In this document: positions 15,946-24,747 of the stretch, in pieces
How the letters are laid out: every line of letters begins with the position of its first letter
How positions within the stretch are numbered: position 1 is the stretch's first letter
Assembly (NCBI GenBank): GCA_017551515.1
Contig: JAFZLK010000011.1
Location: 25,134 to 89,133, forward strand
Length of the DNA: 64,000 bases
Origin: Bacteroidales bacterium
GTDB lineage: Bacteria > Bacteroidota > Bacteroidia > Bacteroidales > ML635J-15
Reading direction: 5' to 3'
Program-made: the position numbers and the translations under genes
Notes under the pieces: generated by a model
Told to the model about the DNA's origin: nothing
What the model saw: only the letters and a program-made list of their open reading frames with translations
Databases searched by the model: none

Positions 15946-18900
15946 CTATTCAATAGTCTTTACAAGTCTTACTGCTTTACCTCTGTATCTATATCCACTT
16001 CGTGTACCCACTGCAATTCTCGCACTGGAATCATCATTGCTCCCGTCTGTAAATGAAAAATAATGAGCGCTATCGTTATCACCGTTTGTGGACCAATAAA
16101 AACCGTATTGCCCAACGGTGTTTGTTGAAGTTCCCAATCTACAACCTGCCGCTGGTAAAAATACAGCACCTGCATTCTCCATAAGTGTCCATTTCGCCAT
16201 TGTATATGTGTTTGTTGAAAAGCCATTTGAAACTCCTGCTGTAAAAGAACAACCAGAAGGTAAGGTCCAATCATCTGGTAATAATACACATCCATTGACA
16301 CCATTTACCTTTGCAAGCGCTCTCTTGTTTGATGCATTAGCGCGAGTATTGATAAGATAATCCCATTCAGCGTATGTTAATGTTCTCCACATGTTAGCTT
16401 GGTTACCACCATTACTAATTGCATTTCTAACGCCCCAATCATATTGAGTACCAGCAATGTCATCTAAACCATTATCATATTGTGAATCTGACATCGATGT
16501 CATATATGGATATTTGCTATTATATCCACTTGTTCCCCATCCATATAAATCAATCCAGCCTGTTTGTGTTGCAGATGGAGAAGTATTTCCTGCATTCCTT
16601 CCAACCATGGTATATTGATTTTCTGCGAATCGCCATTTCGCTGTTGATCCCTGATATTGTAAATTGCCGTTGGAGAATATTACCTGTTTCGTCGCACTAA
16701 CAGAAAATGCTCCATTAATTCCTCCTGTTGGCAAAGCCATCCATTGTGCGTATAATGTCATATTTGCAGTTACTGTAATTTGCTGTGAATTCGTATAACT
16801 TGTTCCACTACCATTTGCTACAGTATTCCATCCTTTAAATATATAATTGGTCCTTGTAAATGTATTTACAAGAAGAGTTTGTGCTATTCCAGCAGTAAAT
16901 GTTTGCGATGCCATTGTACCTGTACCACCATTAGCATTAAAAGTAATTAAATAAGTTGCTACTGGTGTTGTAAACTGCTTGACTTCTCCATATGATGTGC
17001 CAACCGAATTGGTTGCATACGCCTTATAATAATAAGTTGTGGAATGTGTCAAACCTGTAATAGTCTTTGTATAACTACCGGTTCCACTGCCACTCTGTAC
17101 GGTTTGCGTAAGGTTGTTTGCACTTGTGCCGTAAACAAAACCACGGGCTGTTATTGTTGCACCACCATCAGAGCTAACATTACCGCTAAGAGTTGCTTCA
17201 TGATATGTTATGTCAAATGCGGATATAGTTTCAACGGTAGGCGGGCATACAATTGTAAGATGTAAGGTTACAACCGAATCACAGCCTTCGGCATTGGTTA
17301 ATGTGAAAATCGGTTCGTTGGTACTTGCTGTATAGGTATTACCGTCAATCCATGTATAGCTGTCGCAGGCAATCTGTTCGTCAATGCCTGTGCTGCTGTA
17401 GTTGACGGTCAAGTGAAGTGTTACAACCGAATCACAACCTTCGGCATTGGTTAATGTGAAAATCGGTTCGTTGGTACTTGCTGTATAGGTATTACCGTCA
17501 ATCCATGTATAGCTGTCGCAGGCAATCTGTTCGTCAATGCCTGTGCTGCTGTTGTTGACTGTCAAATGAAGCGTTACAACTGAATCACAACCTGCGGCAT
17601 TAGTGAGTGTGAATGTCGGTTCATTGGTGCTTGCAGTGTATGTATTACCATCAATCCAAGTATAGCTGTCGCAAGCGGCCTGCTCGTCAATGCCAGTGTT
17701 GCTGTAGTTGATGGTCAAATGAAGCGTCACAACCGAATCACAACCTGCGGCATTAGTTAATGTGAAAATCGGTTCGTTGGTACTTTCTGTATAGGTATTG
17801 CCGTCAATCCAAGTATAGCTGTCGCAAGCGGTCTGCTCGTCAACGCCCGTGTTGCTGTGGTTGACGGTCAAATGCAAAGTAACAACCGAATCACAACCTG
17901 CGGCATTGGTGAGTGTAAATATCGGTTCGTTGGTACTTTCTGTATAGGTATTGCCATCAATCCAAGTATAGCTGTCGCAAGCAGTCTGCTCATCAACGCC
18001 TGCGTTGCTGTAGTTGACGGTCAAGTGCAAGGTAACAACCGAATCACAGCCTTCGGCATTGGTTAATGTGAAAATCGGAACGTTGGTACTTTCTGTATAA
18101 GTATTGCCGTCAATCCATGTGTAGCTGTCGCAAGCGGTCTGCTCGTCAATGCCTGTGTTGCTGTAGTTGACGGTCAAATGAAGTGTTACAACTGAATCAC
18201 AACCGTTTGCAGCAGAGAAAGTTTGCTGATATTCACCGCTTTCAGTATAGTTCTCATTATTCCACTGATAGAAATCACAAGCCGTGACTTCAATATGCTC
18301 TGCTATTTGCCAGCAAACCGTAAAGTTCAGCGTTATATCCTCGCTTTCGACCTGCATCTGCTCAATTGCAATGCTCGTTACAATTTCGCCATCAACGGTT
18401 GCATAGCCAACATAACGCATATTGTCACCACTCTGGAACTCGTTGGCAGATGTCAGCTTTGCTTCAATGCCGTCGGAACCGCCAGCGTACTTAATGTCGC
18501 TTGTGCATCCGCTGCCCATATTCACCATTCTTATTGAATACGAGCGACTTCCAACTATTGCATTTAGCAGATATGTCTGCGGTGTTGCCGCCGTAATGTC
18601 AAAAATGTGAATGCCAGCATTGAGCGTTCCACTGTACTCGGCATAGATTTTTCCCGAAACATCAAGCAGCTGCAAGCGAACATTTTCGCGTTGCGACATG
18701 GTAAGTTCCACGCTTGTTTCGCAATCGAATGGATTTGGAATGTTCTGTCCAAGCCCCTGAGTTTCTGGAATATTCATATTAACACCAGAAAGACCGCCAA
18801 GCACAATAATTGTGTCTGGATATTCCACTGTCTCGCTCCAGTCGCGAGTGAGGTTAGTAACTGCGACACTGTCGAGACGACAGTAGTCTGTTCCATTAAG

Positions 18901-18990
18901 TTGTCCTGTAAAACGGACCGTGATTTCCTGTGAAAAAGCTCCCAAACAGAGGGAAAGCAGAATTACTAGAAAATAAAGTTTCTTCATCAT
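15946..18990 (-). CDS. Giant repeat surface protein with N-terminal sorting-domain-like module (family member 1)
   Basis: The 1014-residue product has a signal peptide, then FTGQLNGTDY...RLDSV and a module at about residues 75-160 with QNIPNPFDCETSVEL, LQLLDVSGK and AGIHIFDI. These are hallmarks of the T9SS type A sorting domain, normally C-terminal. Seven CDSVVTLHL motifs follow, 51 residues apart. Then come a fibronectin-III-like domain, an InlB/Flg_new-type repeat (TFNANGGTG...LYAQW) and a C-terminal domain ending RGKAVRLVKTIE that resembles FISUMP-type domains. No C-terminal sorting domain is present. It is probably an exported adhesin or structural protein. Related proteins lie at 33.1 and 50.9 kb. 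Confidence 0.75.
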   Translation of the reverse strand: MMKKLYFLVILLSLCLGAFSQEITVRFTGQLNGTDYCRLDSVAVTNLTRDWSETVEYPDTIIVLGGLSGVNMNIPETQGLGQNIPNPFDCETSVELTMSQRENVRLQLLDVSGKIYAEYSGTLNAGIHIFDITAATPQTYLLNAIVGSRSYSIRMVNMGSGCTSDIKYAGGSDGIEAKLTSANEFQSGDNMRYVGYATVDGEIVTSIAIEQMQVESEDITLNFTVCWQIAEHIEVTACDFYQWNNENYTESGEYQQTFSAANGCDSVVTLHLTVNYSNTGIDEQTACDSYTWIDGNTYTESTNVPIFTLTNAEGCDSVVTLHLTVNYSNAGVDEQTACDSYTWIDGNTYTESTNEPIFTLTNAAGCDSVVTLHLTVNHSNTGVDEQTACDSYTWIDGNTYTESTNEPIFTLTNAAGCDSVVTLHLTINYSNTGIDEQAACDSYTWIDGNTYTASTNEPTFTLTNAAGCDSVVTLHLTVNNSSTGIDEQIACDSYTWIDGNTYTASTNEPIFTLTNAEGCDSVVTLHLTVNYSSTGIDEQIACDSYTWIDGNTYTASTNEPIFTLTNAEGCDSVVTLHLTIVCPPTVETISAFDITYHEATLSGNVSSDGGATITARGFVYGTSANNLTQTVQSGSGTGSYTKTITGLTHSTTYYYKAYATNSVGTSYGEVKQFTTPVATYLITFNANGGTGTMASQTFTAGIAQTLLVNTFTRTNYIFKGWNTVANGSGTSYTNSQQITVTANMTLYAQWMALPTGGINGAFSVSATKQVIFSNGNLQYQGSTAKWRFAENQYTMVGRNAGNTSPSATQTGWIDLYGWGTSGYNSKYPYMTSMSDSQYDNGLDDIAGTQYDWGVRNAISNGGNQANMWRTLTYAEWDYLINTRANASNKRALAKVNGVNGCVLLPDDWTLPSGCSFTAGVSNGFSTNTYTMAKWTLMENAGAVFLPAAGCRLGTSTNTVGQYGFYWSTNGDNDSAHYFSFTDGSNDDSSARIAVGTRSGYRYRGKAVRLVKTIE
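17270..18210 (-). repeat. 153-bp coding tandem repeat array
   Basis: Inside the surface protein gene, the segment encoding GCDSVVTLHLT...DEQ...CDSYTWIDGNTYT recurs with a 153-bp (51-residue) period between seven GCDS motifs. Copies differ at only a few codons, so the array is recent or homogenised. Confidence 0.85.
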
Positions 18991-19048
18991 TATTTTAATT
19001 TTAATTAGTTACTGATGATTGGAATGGATACTGGGCTAAAAGGCAAAC

Positions 19049-19106
19049 AGGCTGAAAGGCTAAAAGCCCCCAAGCCGTCTTCAAGCCTTTTAGCCTTTGA
19101 GCCTTC
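19049..19106. repeat. Dispersed repeat, second copy
   Basis: The segment is nearly identical to 5906-5963, including the unusual core GCCGTCTTCAAG. In this copy GGCTAAAAG pairs with CTTTTAGCC, giving a hairpin. Confidence 0.75.
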
Positions 19107-19467
19107 ATACCCAATTGGTATTGTATGATTGGATTGCTTAGATTTGTATTTGTGTACTGGATGTGGGGATGGAGGGGGGGGAAGGCAATTGACTAATACT
19201 CAATGTATTACAAGAATCAAAACTATTAACTCCTGCAACATTGGCATCAATATCTCTTACCTGCATAAGGTACATATAAATAAAGCAACCAAAATTCCCT
19301 GCAAAAATACAAAAAGGAAATTTTACTGCAAAAAAATAATTTGTTCGAAATGCTTGGTGGTTTTGCTGGTAGAAATAAAATAGCACAAATTTACGATTGA
19401 ATCGAAAAAATGTACTCTAGATAATTGGATGACAATAAGAGCATTTATCACACTCCAAATATTTTAC

Positions 19468-19475
19468 TAATTTTG
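19468..19475 (+). promoter_or_regulatory. -7 box TAATTTTG of the DUF1294 gene
   Basis: The TAnnTTTG match lies 28 bp before the ATG at 19503. Confidence 0.5.
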
Positions 19476-19502
19476 CCAATCAAATTAAACTGGAATTATC
19501 TC

Positions 19503-19772
19503 ATGAAATTCGCAATAATATACCTTATAATTATTAACCTTCTCGCTGGCATACTTTTTATCGCGGACAAACGCAGGGCAACAAAGGACAAGAGACGCAT
19601 TCCCGAATCAATACTTCATCTGTTTGAACTCATTGGTGGTATTTTCACGGTAATATTCCTAATGTTCATAATCAGGCACAAAAACCAGAAAATATCCTAT
19701 AAGTTAATCAGTTTCATAATTTTGGCACTGTGGATATTTTTTATTGCAGTTGCAATCTATAACTATTACTAA
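19503..19772 (+). CDS. DUF1294 small membrane protein
   Basis: ATG 19503 gives 89 residues. A first transmembrane helix is followed by DKRRATKDKRRIPE, then LHLFELIGG and the conserved RHKNQKISYK, all diagnostic of DUF1294. Two more hydrophobic segments complete a three-helix integral protein. The family has no known function. The longer frame from 19425 would include the promoter and is rejected. Confidence 0.85.
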   Translation: MKFAIIYLIIINLLAGILFIADKRRATKDKRRIPESILHLFELIGGIFTVIFLMFIIRHKNQKISYKLISFIILALWIFFIAVAIYNYY

Positions 19773-19778
19773 AATGAT

Positions 19779-19786
19779 TAATTTTG
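19779..19786 (+). promoter_or_regulatory. -7 box TAATTTTG of the PorE-like gene
   Basis: The match lies 56 bp before the ATG at 19842. Confidence 0.45.
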
Positions 19787-19841
19787 CCAGCCAAATAATA
19801 TTATAGGTGTTTTTGAGTTATATAGGCGGTAAAATATCGGA

Positions 19842-21824
19842 ATGAAAGTATTCAGGTACATATCAATATTGCTTCTTGCGACCATAATCGCCTCGGTTTC
19901 AAGTGCCCAGGAGAAAAAACTTCGTAAAGCCGATGAGAGTTTCGAGGCAGAGGAATACTACAAGGCAATGGAGGAATATACCGCCATTCTAAAGAAAATT
20001 AAGAACAAAAACGACAAGATTGAAGTCTATTACAAGATTGGCGAATGCTATTTCATGTCTGGCTACTACAAGAAAGCGCGTTCCAATTACAAGAAAGCTG
20101 CAAAATCGAAAGGTTTCGAAGTCAACGCCAAGAACCGCCTTGCTGAAATAGAAATCCAAGAAGACAACTTCGAGGCAGCAATCGACTATTACAACCAAGT
20201 ACTTGAAGTAAAGCCTGATGATACTGTTGCTCGCAAGGGTATAGAATCTGCAAACTGGGCAATCGAGCAGACCAAGAAACCAACACGCTGGGTAATTGAA
20301 AAAGCCAAGCACCTGTGTTCCAAGGCCAACGACTTCTGCCCTAGCATAGACGAAAAAGACGGTTTCGACCATGTGTATTTCAGTTCAACCCGCGATGAAT
20401 CCAAAGGTAAGAAACTCAGCGGAATCACAGGCACAAAGTTCTCCGACCTTTTTGTCACCAAGCTCGACAGACACGGCAAATGGGAAGATGTTACCGCTTT
20501 GGACTCTCTCAACACTCGCTTCGATGAAGGATCGCCATGCATCTTCGACCAAGGACGCAAGTTCTATTACACATCGTGCATTGCCGAGAAAGGCAAGAAT
20601 ACTGGCTGTCAAATATATGAAGCACAGAAAGTTGACGGCGAATGGATGAACCCCACGAACCTTGGTATAGTTTCCGACTCATTGTCGATTGGTCATCCAA
20701 CTGTTTCGCCAGACGGAAGCATAATTTATTTCTCTGCTCGTCTTGATGGTGGATACGGTGGAGCAGACATCTGGTATTCGGAAAAAGCTGGCTCTGAATG
20801 GTCGAAGCCTAAAAATATGGGGCCAGCAATCAATTCAGCCGGCGATGAACTTTTCCCCTACATGCGTAACGACTCTACCCTATTCTACTCCAGCACCAAG
20901 CACCCGACAATGGGCGGACTTGACATTTTCGTAGCATACAAGAATGAAGATGATCGCTGGCATTCGCAAAACATGGGCTATCCGTTCAGCAGTAACGGCA
21001 ACGACTTCGGCATTTACTACTATAAGAACGAGGACAAGGGCTACTTCACTTCCGACCGCAAAGGCTCTAAAGGTGAAGACATTTACTTCTTCGAGAAACC
21101 GCCTTTAGAGTTCAAACTTACTGGCAGTGTTCACGATGCCGACACCAAAGCTCTCATAGATTCCAGTTTAATAACACTTTATGGCAGCGACGGTTCTATG
21201 TTCCGCGACACAATTATTGTTGCAAACAAAAAAGATAAATTCAACTTCAAGCTCAAGACCAAGACCGACTATGTATTTGTAGTGACAAAGGGCGGATATT
21301 TCAACGGAAAATCAAGATTCTCAACCGATTCGCTTGAGTTCAACAAGACTTTTGAATACGATATTCTTCTTGAAACCCTTAACAAGACCATCGAAATTCC
21401 TAACATTGAGTTTGCTTTCGGACGATGGGAACTTACAGAACCATCAAAAGCCATTTTGGATAGCACTATCAGGATAATGGTTGAAAATCCGAATATTGTT
21501 ATAGAACTTTCGGCTCACACCGATATGATTGGTTCCGACCAGAGCAATATGGAACTTAGCCAGAAGCGTGCTAATTCGGTTACATCCTACTTCGAATCCA
21601 AAGGTATACCATCGGCACGAATGGTTGCAAAGGGATACGGCGAAAGCAAGCCAAAAGTTATAACAACCTACAATCCTGAATACCCATTCCTGCCCAAAGG
21701 TACTGAGCTTAACGAAAGTTTCATAAACTCGCTCACCAAAGAACAACAGGAAATCGCCAACCAGCAGAACCGTAGAATAGAAATGAAGGTTCTGTCAAAC
21801 GATTATGTTCCAAGTCTTGACTAA
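19842..21824 (+). CDS. PorE-like OmpA-family protein (TPR, beta-propeller, CRD, OmpA)
   Basis: The 660-residue protein has a signal peptide (ending VSSAQ) and TPR helices at about residues 25-140. A PD40-type beta-propeller at about 165-415 has blades such as SPDGSIIYFSARLDGGYGG and GGLDIFVA. A carboxypeptidase-regulatory-like domain at about 425-510 is followed by an OmpA peptidoglycan-binding domain at about 525-650 (ELSAHTDMIGSD, NRRIEMKV). This order and length match PorE, the peptidoglycan-anchored accessory of the T9SS. It fits the T9SS cargo encoded at 12.6-15.8 kb. Paralogues with the same order but other roles exist in Bacteroidota. Confidence 0.8.
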   Translation: MKVFRYISILLLATIIASVSSAQEKKLRKADESFEAEEYYKAMEEYTAILKKIKNKNDKIEVYYKIGECYFMSGYYKKARSNYKKAAKSKGFEVNAKNRLAEIEIQEDNFEAAIDYYNQVLEVKPDDTVARKGIESANWAIEQTKKPTRWVIEKAKHLCSKANDFCPSIDEKDGFDHVYFSSTRDESKGKKLSGITGTKFSDLFVTKLDRHGKWEDVTALDSLNTRFDEGSPCIFDQGRKFYYTSCIAEKGKNTGCQIYEAQKVDGEWMNPTNLGIVSDSLSIGHPTVSPDGSIIYFSARLDGGYGGADIWYSEKAGSEWSKPKNMGPAINSAGDELFPYMRNDSTLFYSSTKHPTMGGLDIFVAYKNEDDRWHSQNMGYPFSSNGNDFGIYYYKNEDKGYFTSDRKGSKGEDIYFFEKPPLEFKLTGSVHDADTKALIDSSLITLYGSDGSMFRDTIIVANKKDKFNFKLKTKTDYVFVVTKGGYFNGKSRFSTDSLEFNKTFEYDILLETLNKTIEIPNIEFAFGRWELTEPSKAILDSTIRIMVENPNIVIELSAHTDMIGSDQSNMELSQKRANSVTSYFESKGIPSARMVAKGYGESKPKVITTYNPEYPFLPKGTELNESFINSLTKEQQEIANQQNRRIEMKVLSNDYVPSLD

Positions 21825-21828
21825 AATT

Positions 21829-21859
21829 TGCCGAACATTGTCGGTGTTCGCATTATTTT
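21829..21859 (+). terminator. Possible terminator after the PorE-like gene
   Basis: CGAACA pairs with TGTTCG around a 7-bp loop, followed by an AT-rich stretch ending in T5; the hairpin is short. Confidence 0.4.
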
Positions 21860-21998
21860 TCACACATACAAGCAGTTTTACAAAGAATAAAAGCTCAGCT
21901 AACTGGCTTGTATTATACTGACAGCAAACCATTTAACCAACACATTCATTTTTTTTCAAAAAAAATCAAAAAGTTATTGCCACATTCAAAAAAAGCAG

Positions 21999-22006
21999 TA
22001 CCTTTG
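21999..22006 (+). promoter_or_regulatory. Promoter of tRNA-Asp
   Basis: TACCTTTG lies 24 bp before the tRNA; ATTG at 21976-21979 is 19 bp upstream of it and may serve as the -33 element. Confidence 0.6.
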
Positions 22007-22030
22007 CAACGCTTTTGAAAGCAATCAGCT

Positions 22031-22104
22031 GGTGTGGTAGTTCAGCTGGTTAGAATACCGGCCTGTCACGCCGGGGGTCGAGGGTTCGAGTCCCTTCCAC
22101 ACCG
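22031..22104 (+). tRNA. tRNA-Asp (anticodon GTC)
   Basis: A full cloverleaf is present: acceptor GGTGTGG/CCACACC with discriminator G, D-arm GTTCAGCTGGTTAGAAT, anticodon loop CTGTCAC with GTC, and T-arm GAGGGTTCGAGTCCCTT. CCA is not encoded. Confidence 0.97.
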
Positions 22105-22109
22105 CAGAA

Positions 22110-22137
22110 AAGACAGATTTAAAGTCTGTCTTTTTTT
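22110..22137 (+). terminator. Terminator of tRNA-Asp
   Basis: AAGACAGA...TCTGTCTT stem followed by T7. Confidence 0.8.
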
Positions 22138-22217
22138 GTTATACTACCCAAACAATAATTCACAACCAACATTTAATTTCTTTTAAATCTTATTTTCAAG
22201 CAAAACATATTTTTTAA

Positions 22218-22225
22218 TAAGTTTG
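22218..22225 (+). promoter_or_regulatory. -7 box TAAGTTTG of dapD
   Basis: The match lies 21 bp before ATG 22247 and overlaps a TTG at 22223 that would otherwise extend the frame, supporting the ATG as start. Confidence 0.55.
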
Positions 22226-22246
22226 TGGTTTCTTATTGAAATAGGT

Positions 22247-23065
22247 ATGTATTCGACATTAAAAGAAACAATTGAACACATCTGGGACAATCGCGAACTG
22301 CTTGAGAAACAGGAAAGCATAGAGGCGATAACCGAAACTATAAAACTTCTCGACCGTGGAGAAATCCGTGTGGCAGAACCTATTGCCGACAAATGGCAAG
22401 TGAACGAATGGGTAAAGAAAGCCGTCATTTTGTACTTCCCCACACAAAAGCAACAGAAAACCGAATCTGGCATTTTTGAATACCATGACAAGATTGCTCT
22501 CAAGCACGGCTACGATAAACTTGGCGTGCGCGTAGTTCCCCCAGCAACAGCACGCTACGGTACATACTTGGCTAAGGGCGTGATTATGATGCCATCGTAT
22601 GTAAACATCGGTGCGTATGTCGATGAAGGCACAATGGTTGATACTTGGGCAACAGTTGGTTCGTGCGCACAAATCGGCAAGAATGTGCATCTGTCGGGAG
22701 GCGTTGGAATAGGCGGTGTGCTGGAACCTGTACAGGCAGCTCCAGTAATCATCGAAGACAACTGCTTCATAGGTTCGCGTTGCATCGTGGTCGAAGGTGC
22801 GCATATTTGCAAAGAGGCTGTGCTTGGTGCGAATACCGTAATCACTGCATCCACCAAGATAATTGATGTTACAGGAAGCGAACCTGTTGAATACAAAGGC
22901 TATGTTCCAGAAAGGTCTGTTGTTATTCCGGGAAGCACCGCAAAACAATTTCCTGCCGGCACATACTACCTGCCCTGCGCACTCATAATTGGCAAACGCA
23001 AGGAATCAACCGACAAGAAAACTTCGCTCAATGAAGCACTTAGAGAAAATAATGTTGCAGTATAA
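22247..23065 (+). CDS. dapD: 2,3,4,5-tetrahydropyridine-2,6-dicarboxylate N-succinyltransferase
   Basis: From ATG 22247 the product has 272 residues, the usual DapD length. It shows the N-terminal helical part (KETIEHIWDNRE), the conserved VRVVPPATARYGTY and GAYVDEGTMVDTWATVGSCAQIG segments, and the left-handed hexapeptide-repeat helix (GVGIGGVLEPVQAAPVIIED). It succinylates tetrahydrodipicolinate in the succinylase branch of lysine and meso-diaminopimelate synthesis, feeding peptidoglycan. The next gene starts 12 bp downstream on the same strand. Confidence 0.95.
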   Translation: MYSTLKETIEHIWDNRELLEKQESIEAITETIKLLDRGEIRVAEPIADKWQVNEWVKKAVILYFPTQKQQKTESGIFEYHDKIALKHGYDKLGVRVVPPATARYGTYLAKGVIMMPSYVNIGAYVDEGTMVDTWATVGSCAQIGKNVHLSGGVGIGGVLEPVQAAPVIIEDNCFIGSRCIVVEGAHICKEAVLGANTVITASTKIIDVTGSEPVEYKGYVPERSVVIPGSTAKQFPAGTYYLPCALIIGKRKESTDKKTSLNEALRENNVAV

Positions 23066-23077
23066 ATACAACGCACT

Positions 23078-24190
23078 ATGATAATCGGATTTGACGCAAA
23101 ACGAGCATTTGTAAACAAGGCGGGACTTGGGAATTACAGCCGCGATGTAATTCGTTCTCTGCAAGACCTTTATCCCGAAAACAAGTATGTGCTTTTCTCA
23201 ACCGAAAATCCATACGGACTTGTTGAAGAAAAATACTGCAACAACTTGATAATGCCGCCCGAAGGAACTTCAAAGTTTGCACAGGCTCGTTGGCGTTCGA
23301 TGCGACTAGGCGAACTTATCGAACAGCAGGGAATTGAAATTTTCCACGGACTCAGCAACGAACTGCCACGCGACATAAACAAGACAAAAGCAGTAAAAGT
23401 TGTAACAATCCACGACCTTATTTTCTTGAAATTCCCGCAGTTGTACAAATACTTCGACCGTAAAATATACGACTACAAATTCCGTTACGCCTGCGAAAAA
23501 TCCGACCGCATAATCGCCACAAGCAGTCAGACCAAGAAGGACATAATGGAATTCTACGGCATTAGCGACAAGAAGATTGATGTTCTGTATCAGACTTGTA
23601 ATCCTAAATTCTCACAAAAAATAAGCGACGAGGAAAAGGACCGCATAAGAAAGGCTAACAACCTTCCCGAACATTACCTGCTTTCTGTCGGCACTATCGA
23701 AAGGCGTAAAAACACACATAGGATACTAGAAGCTGTTTATGAACACAACATCGACATTGACATTGTGATGGTTGGTCGCAAGACAGAATACTTCGATGAA
23801 ATAAAGGCATACGCCGATTCACACGGACTTTCGTCACGACTGCATGTGTACGAACGACTTGGCAACGCCGACCTGCCTGCAATATACCAGATGGCAGATA
23901 TTTTCATTTATCCGTCAATGTACGAAGGTTTTGGAATTCCAATTCTCGAAGCGTTTTTCTCTGGTACACCAGTCATTACCAACAGCAATGGAAGCACAGG
24001 CGAAATCGCAGGAAATGCAGCATTTACAATCAATGCGCCACACAAGGACAACCTTGCCGAAGCAATCAAGTATCTGCTTGACAACGAAGAAGAACGTAAA
24101 AAACTTATCGCCCGCGGATACGAGCGTAGCAAACGATTTGATAGAAAACTTATTACCGAAGAACTGATGACTTTTTACAATAAGCTATGA
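23078..24190 (+). CDS. Group 1 (GT4-like) glycosyltransferase
   Basis: The 370-residue GT-B enzyme begins MIIGFDAKRAFVNKAGLGNY, has the hinge segment LLSVGTIERRKN, and carries the donor-site EX7E motif EGFGIPILEAFFSGTPV at about residue 280. It resembles mannosyl- or glucosyltransferases that build surface polysaccharide or lipopolysaccharide; donor and acceptor are not readable. Its stop overlaps the tsaC start by four bases (ATGA), so the two are translationally coupled within a dapD-GT-tsaC-prmC run. Confidence 0.88.
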   Translation: MIIGFDAKRAFVNKAGLGNYSRDVIRSLQDLYPENKYVLFSTENPYGLVEEKYCNNLIMPPEGTSKFAQARWRSMRLGELIEQQGIEIFHGLSNELPRDINKTKAVKVVTIHDLIFLKFPQLYKYFDRKIYDYKFRYACEKSDRIIATSSQTKKDIMEFYGISDKKIDVLYQTCNPKFSQKISDEEKDRIRKANNLPEHYLLSVGTIERRKNTHRILEAVYEHNIDIDIVMVGRKTEYFDEIKAYADSHGLSSRLHVYERLGNADLPAIYQMADIFIYPSMYEGFGIPILEAFFSGTPVITNSNGSTGEIAGNAAFTINAPHKDNLAEAIKYLLDNEEERKKLIARGYERSKRFDRKLITEELMTFYNKL

Positions 24191-24747
24191 AAAATATTGT
24201 TGATGAAACTTGTAAAGTCTTGGAAAACGGCGGGACAATCCTCTATCCTACCGATACAATATGGGGAATAGGTTGCGATGCATGCAACGAAAACGCTATC
24301 GCACGGATATACGACATCAAGCATCGCGACAAGGGCAAAAGCATGTTGATTCTTGTTGATTCGATGGAAATGATGAAGAAATACACGACATCAATACCCG
24401 AAATTGCAGTTGACCTAATAGAAGCGGCCGATCGTCCACTTACAATCATATATCCCAAAGCCAAGAATCTGCCAAAAAATCTTGTCGCAGAGGACGGCTC
24501 AATTGGAATCCGAATCGTAAATGATGATTTCTGCAAAGAAGTGATTGGTGTGTTAGGTCGTCCAATAGTTTCGACATCGGCAAACCTTTCGGGATGCAAC
24601 CCACCACTCGGATTCTGTGACATTGCCGCCGAAATCAAATCGGAAGTTGACTATGTTGTTCCGCTTCGTCAGAACGAACTTAGCAAAAACAGGAATTCAG
24701 ACATCGTAAAGGTTGACGAATCTGGTGATATTCAAGTTATCAGATAG
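24187..24747 (+). CDS. tsaC: L-threonylcarbamoyladenylate synthase (TsaC/Sua5 family)
   Basis: The 186-residue length fits the short TsaC/YwlC type without the Sua5 C-terminal domain. Conserved segments are GGTILYPTDTIWGIGCDA, YDIKHRDKGKSM, GIRIVNDDF and RPIVSTSANLSG. It makes threonylcarbamoyl-AMP from threonine, bicarbonate and ATP for t6A37 modification of ANN-decoding tRNAs. It overlaps the glycosyltransferase by four bases and is directly followed by prmC with no gap. Confidence 0.93.
   Translation: MKNIVDETCKVLENGGTILYPTDTIWGIGCDACNENAIARIYDIKHRDKGKSMLILVDSMEMMKKYTTSIPEIAVDLIEAADRPLTIIYPKAKNLPKNLVAEDGSIGIRIVNDDFCKEVIGVLGRPIVSTSANLSGCNPPLGFCDIAAEIKSEVDYVVPLRQNELSKNRNSDIVKVDESGDIQVIR

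Larger units (their letters stand above)
18991..19502. other. Long intergenic region with a dispersed repeat and a poly-G tract
   Basis: Bases 19034-19108 hold the AGGCTGAAAGGCTAAAAG/CTTTTAGCCT element shared with 5.9 kb, and 19174-19181 is a run of eight G. Between 19182 and 19460 only AT-rich sequence is seen. Small open frames across the G run look accidental. A -7 box for the next gene lies at 19468. Confidence 0.6.

Noticed and set aside
17270..18210. CRISPR or satellite DNA
   Set aside because: The 153-bp repeats are in frame and encode a conserved 51-residue unit.
19129..19383. 84-residue open frame across the G8 tract
   Set aside because: It contains a GDGGGGR artefact of the G run, has no recognisable domain or promoter, and lies in repetitive intergenic DNA.
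22223..22246. TTG start for dapD
   Set aside because: It overlaps the -7 box; ATG 22247 gives the normal N-terminus.
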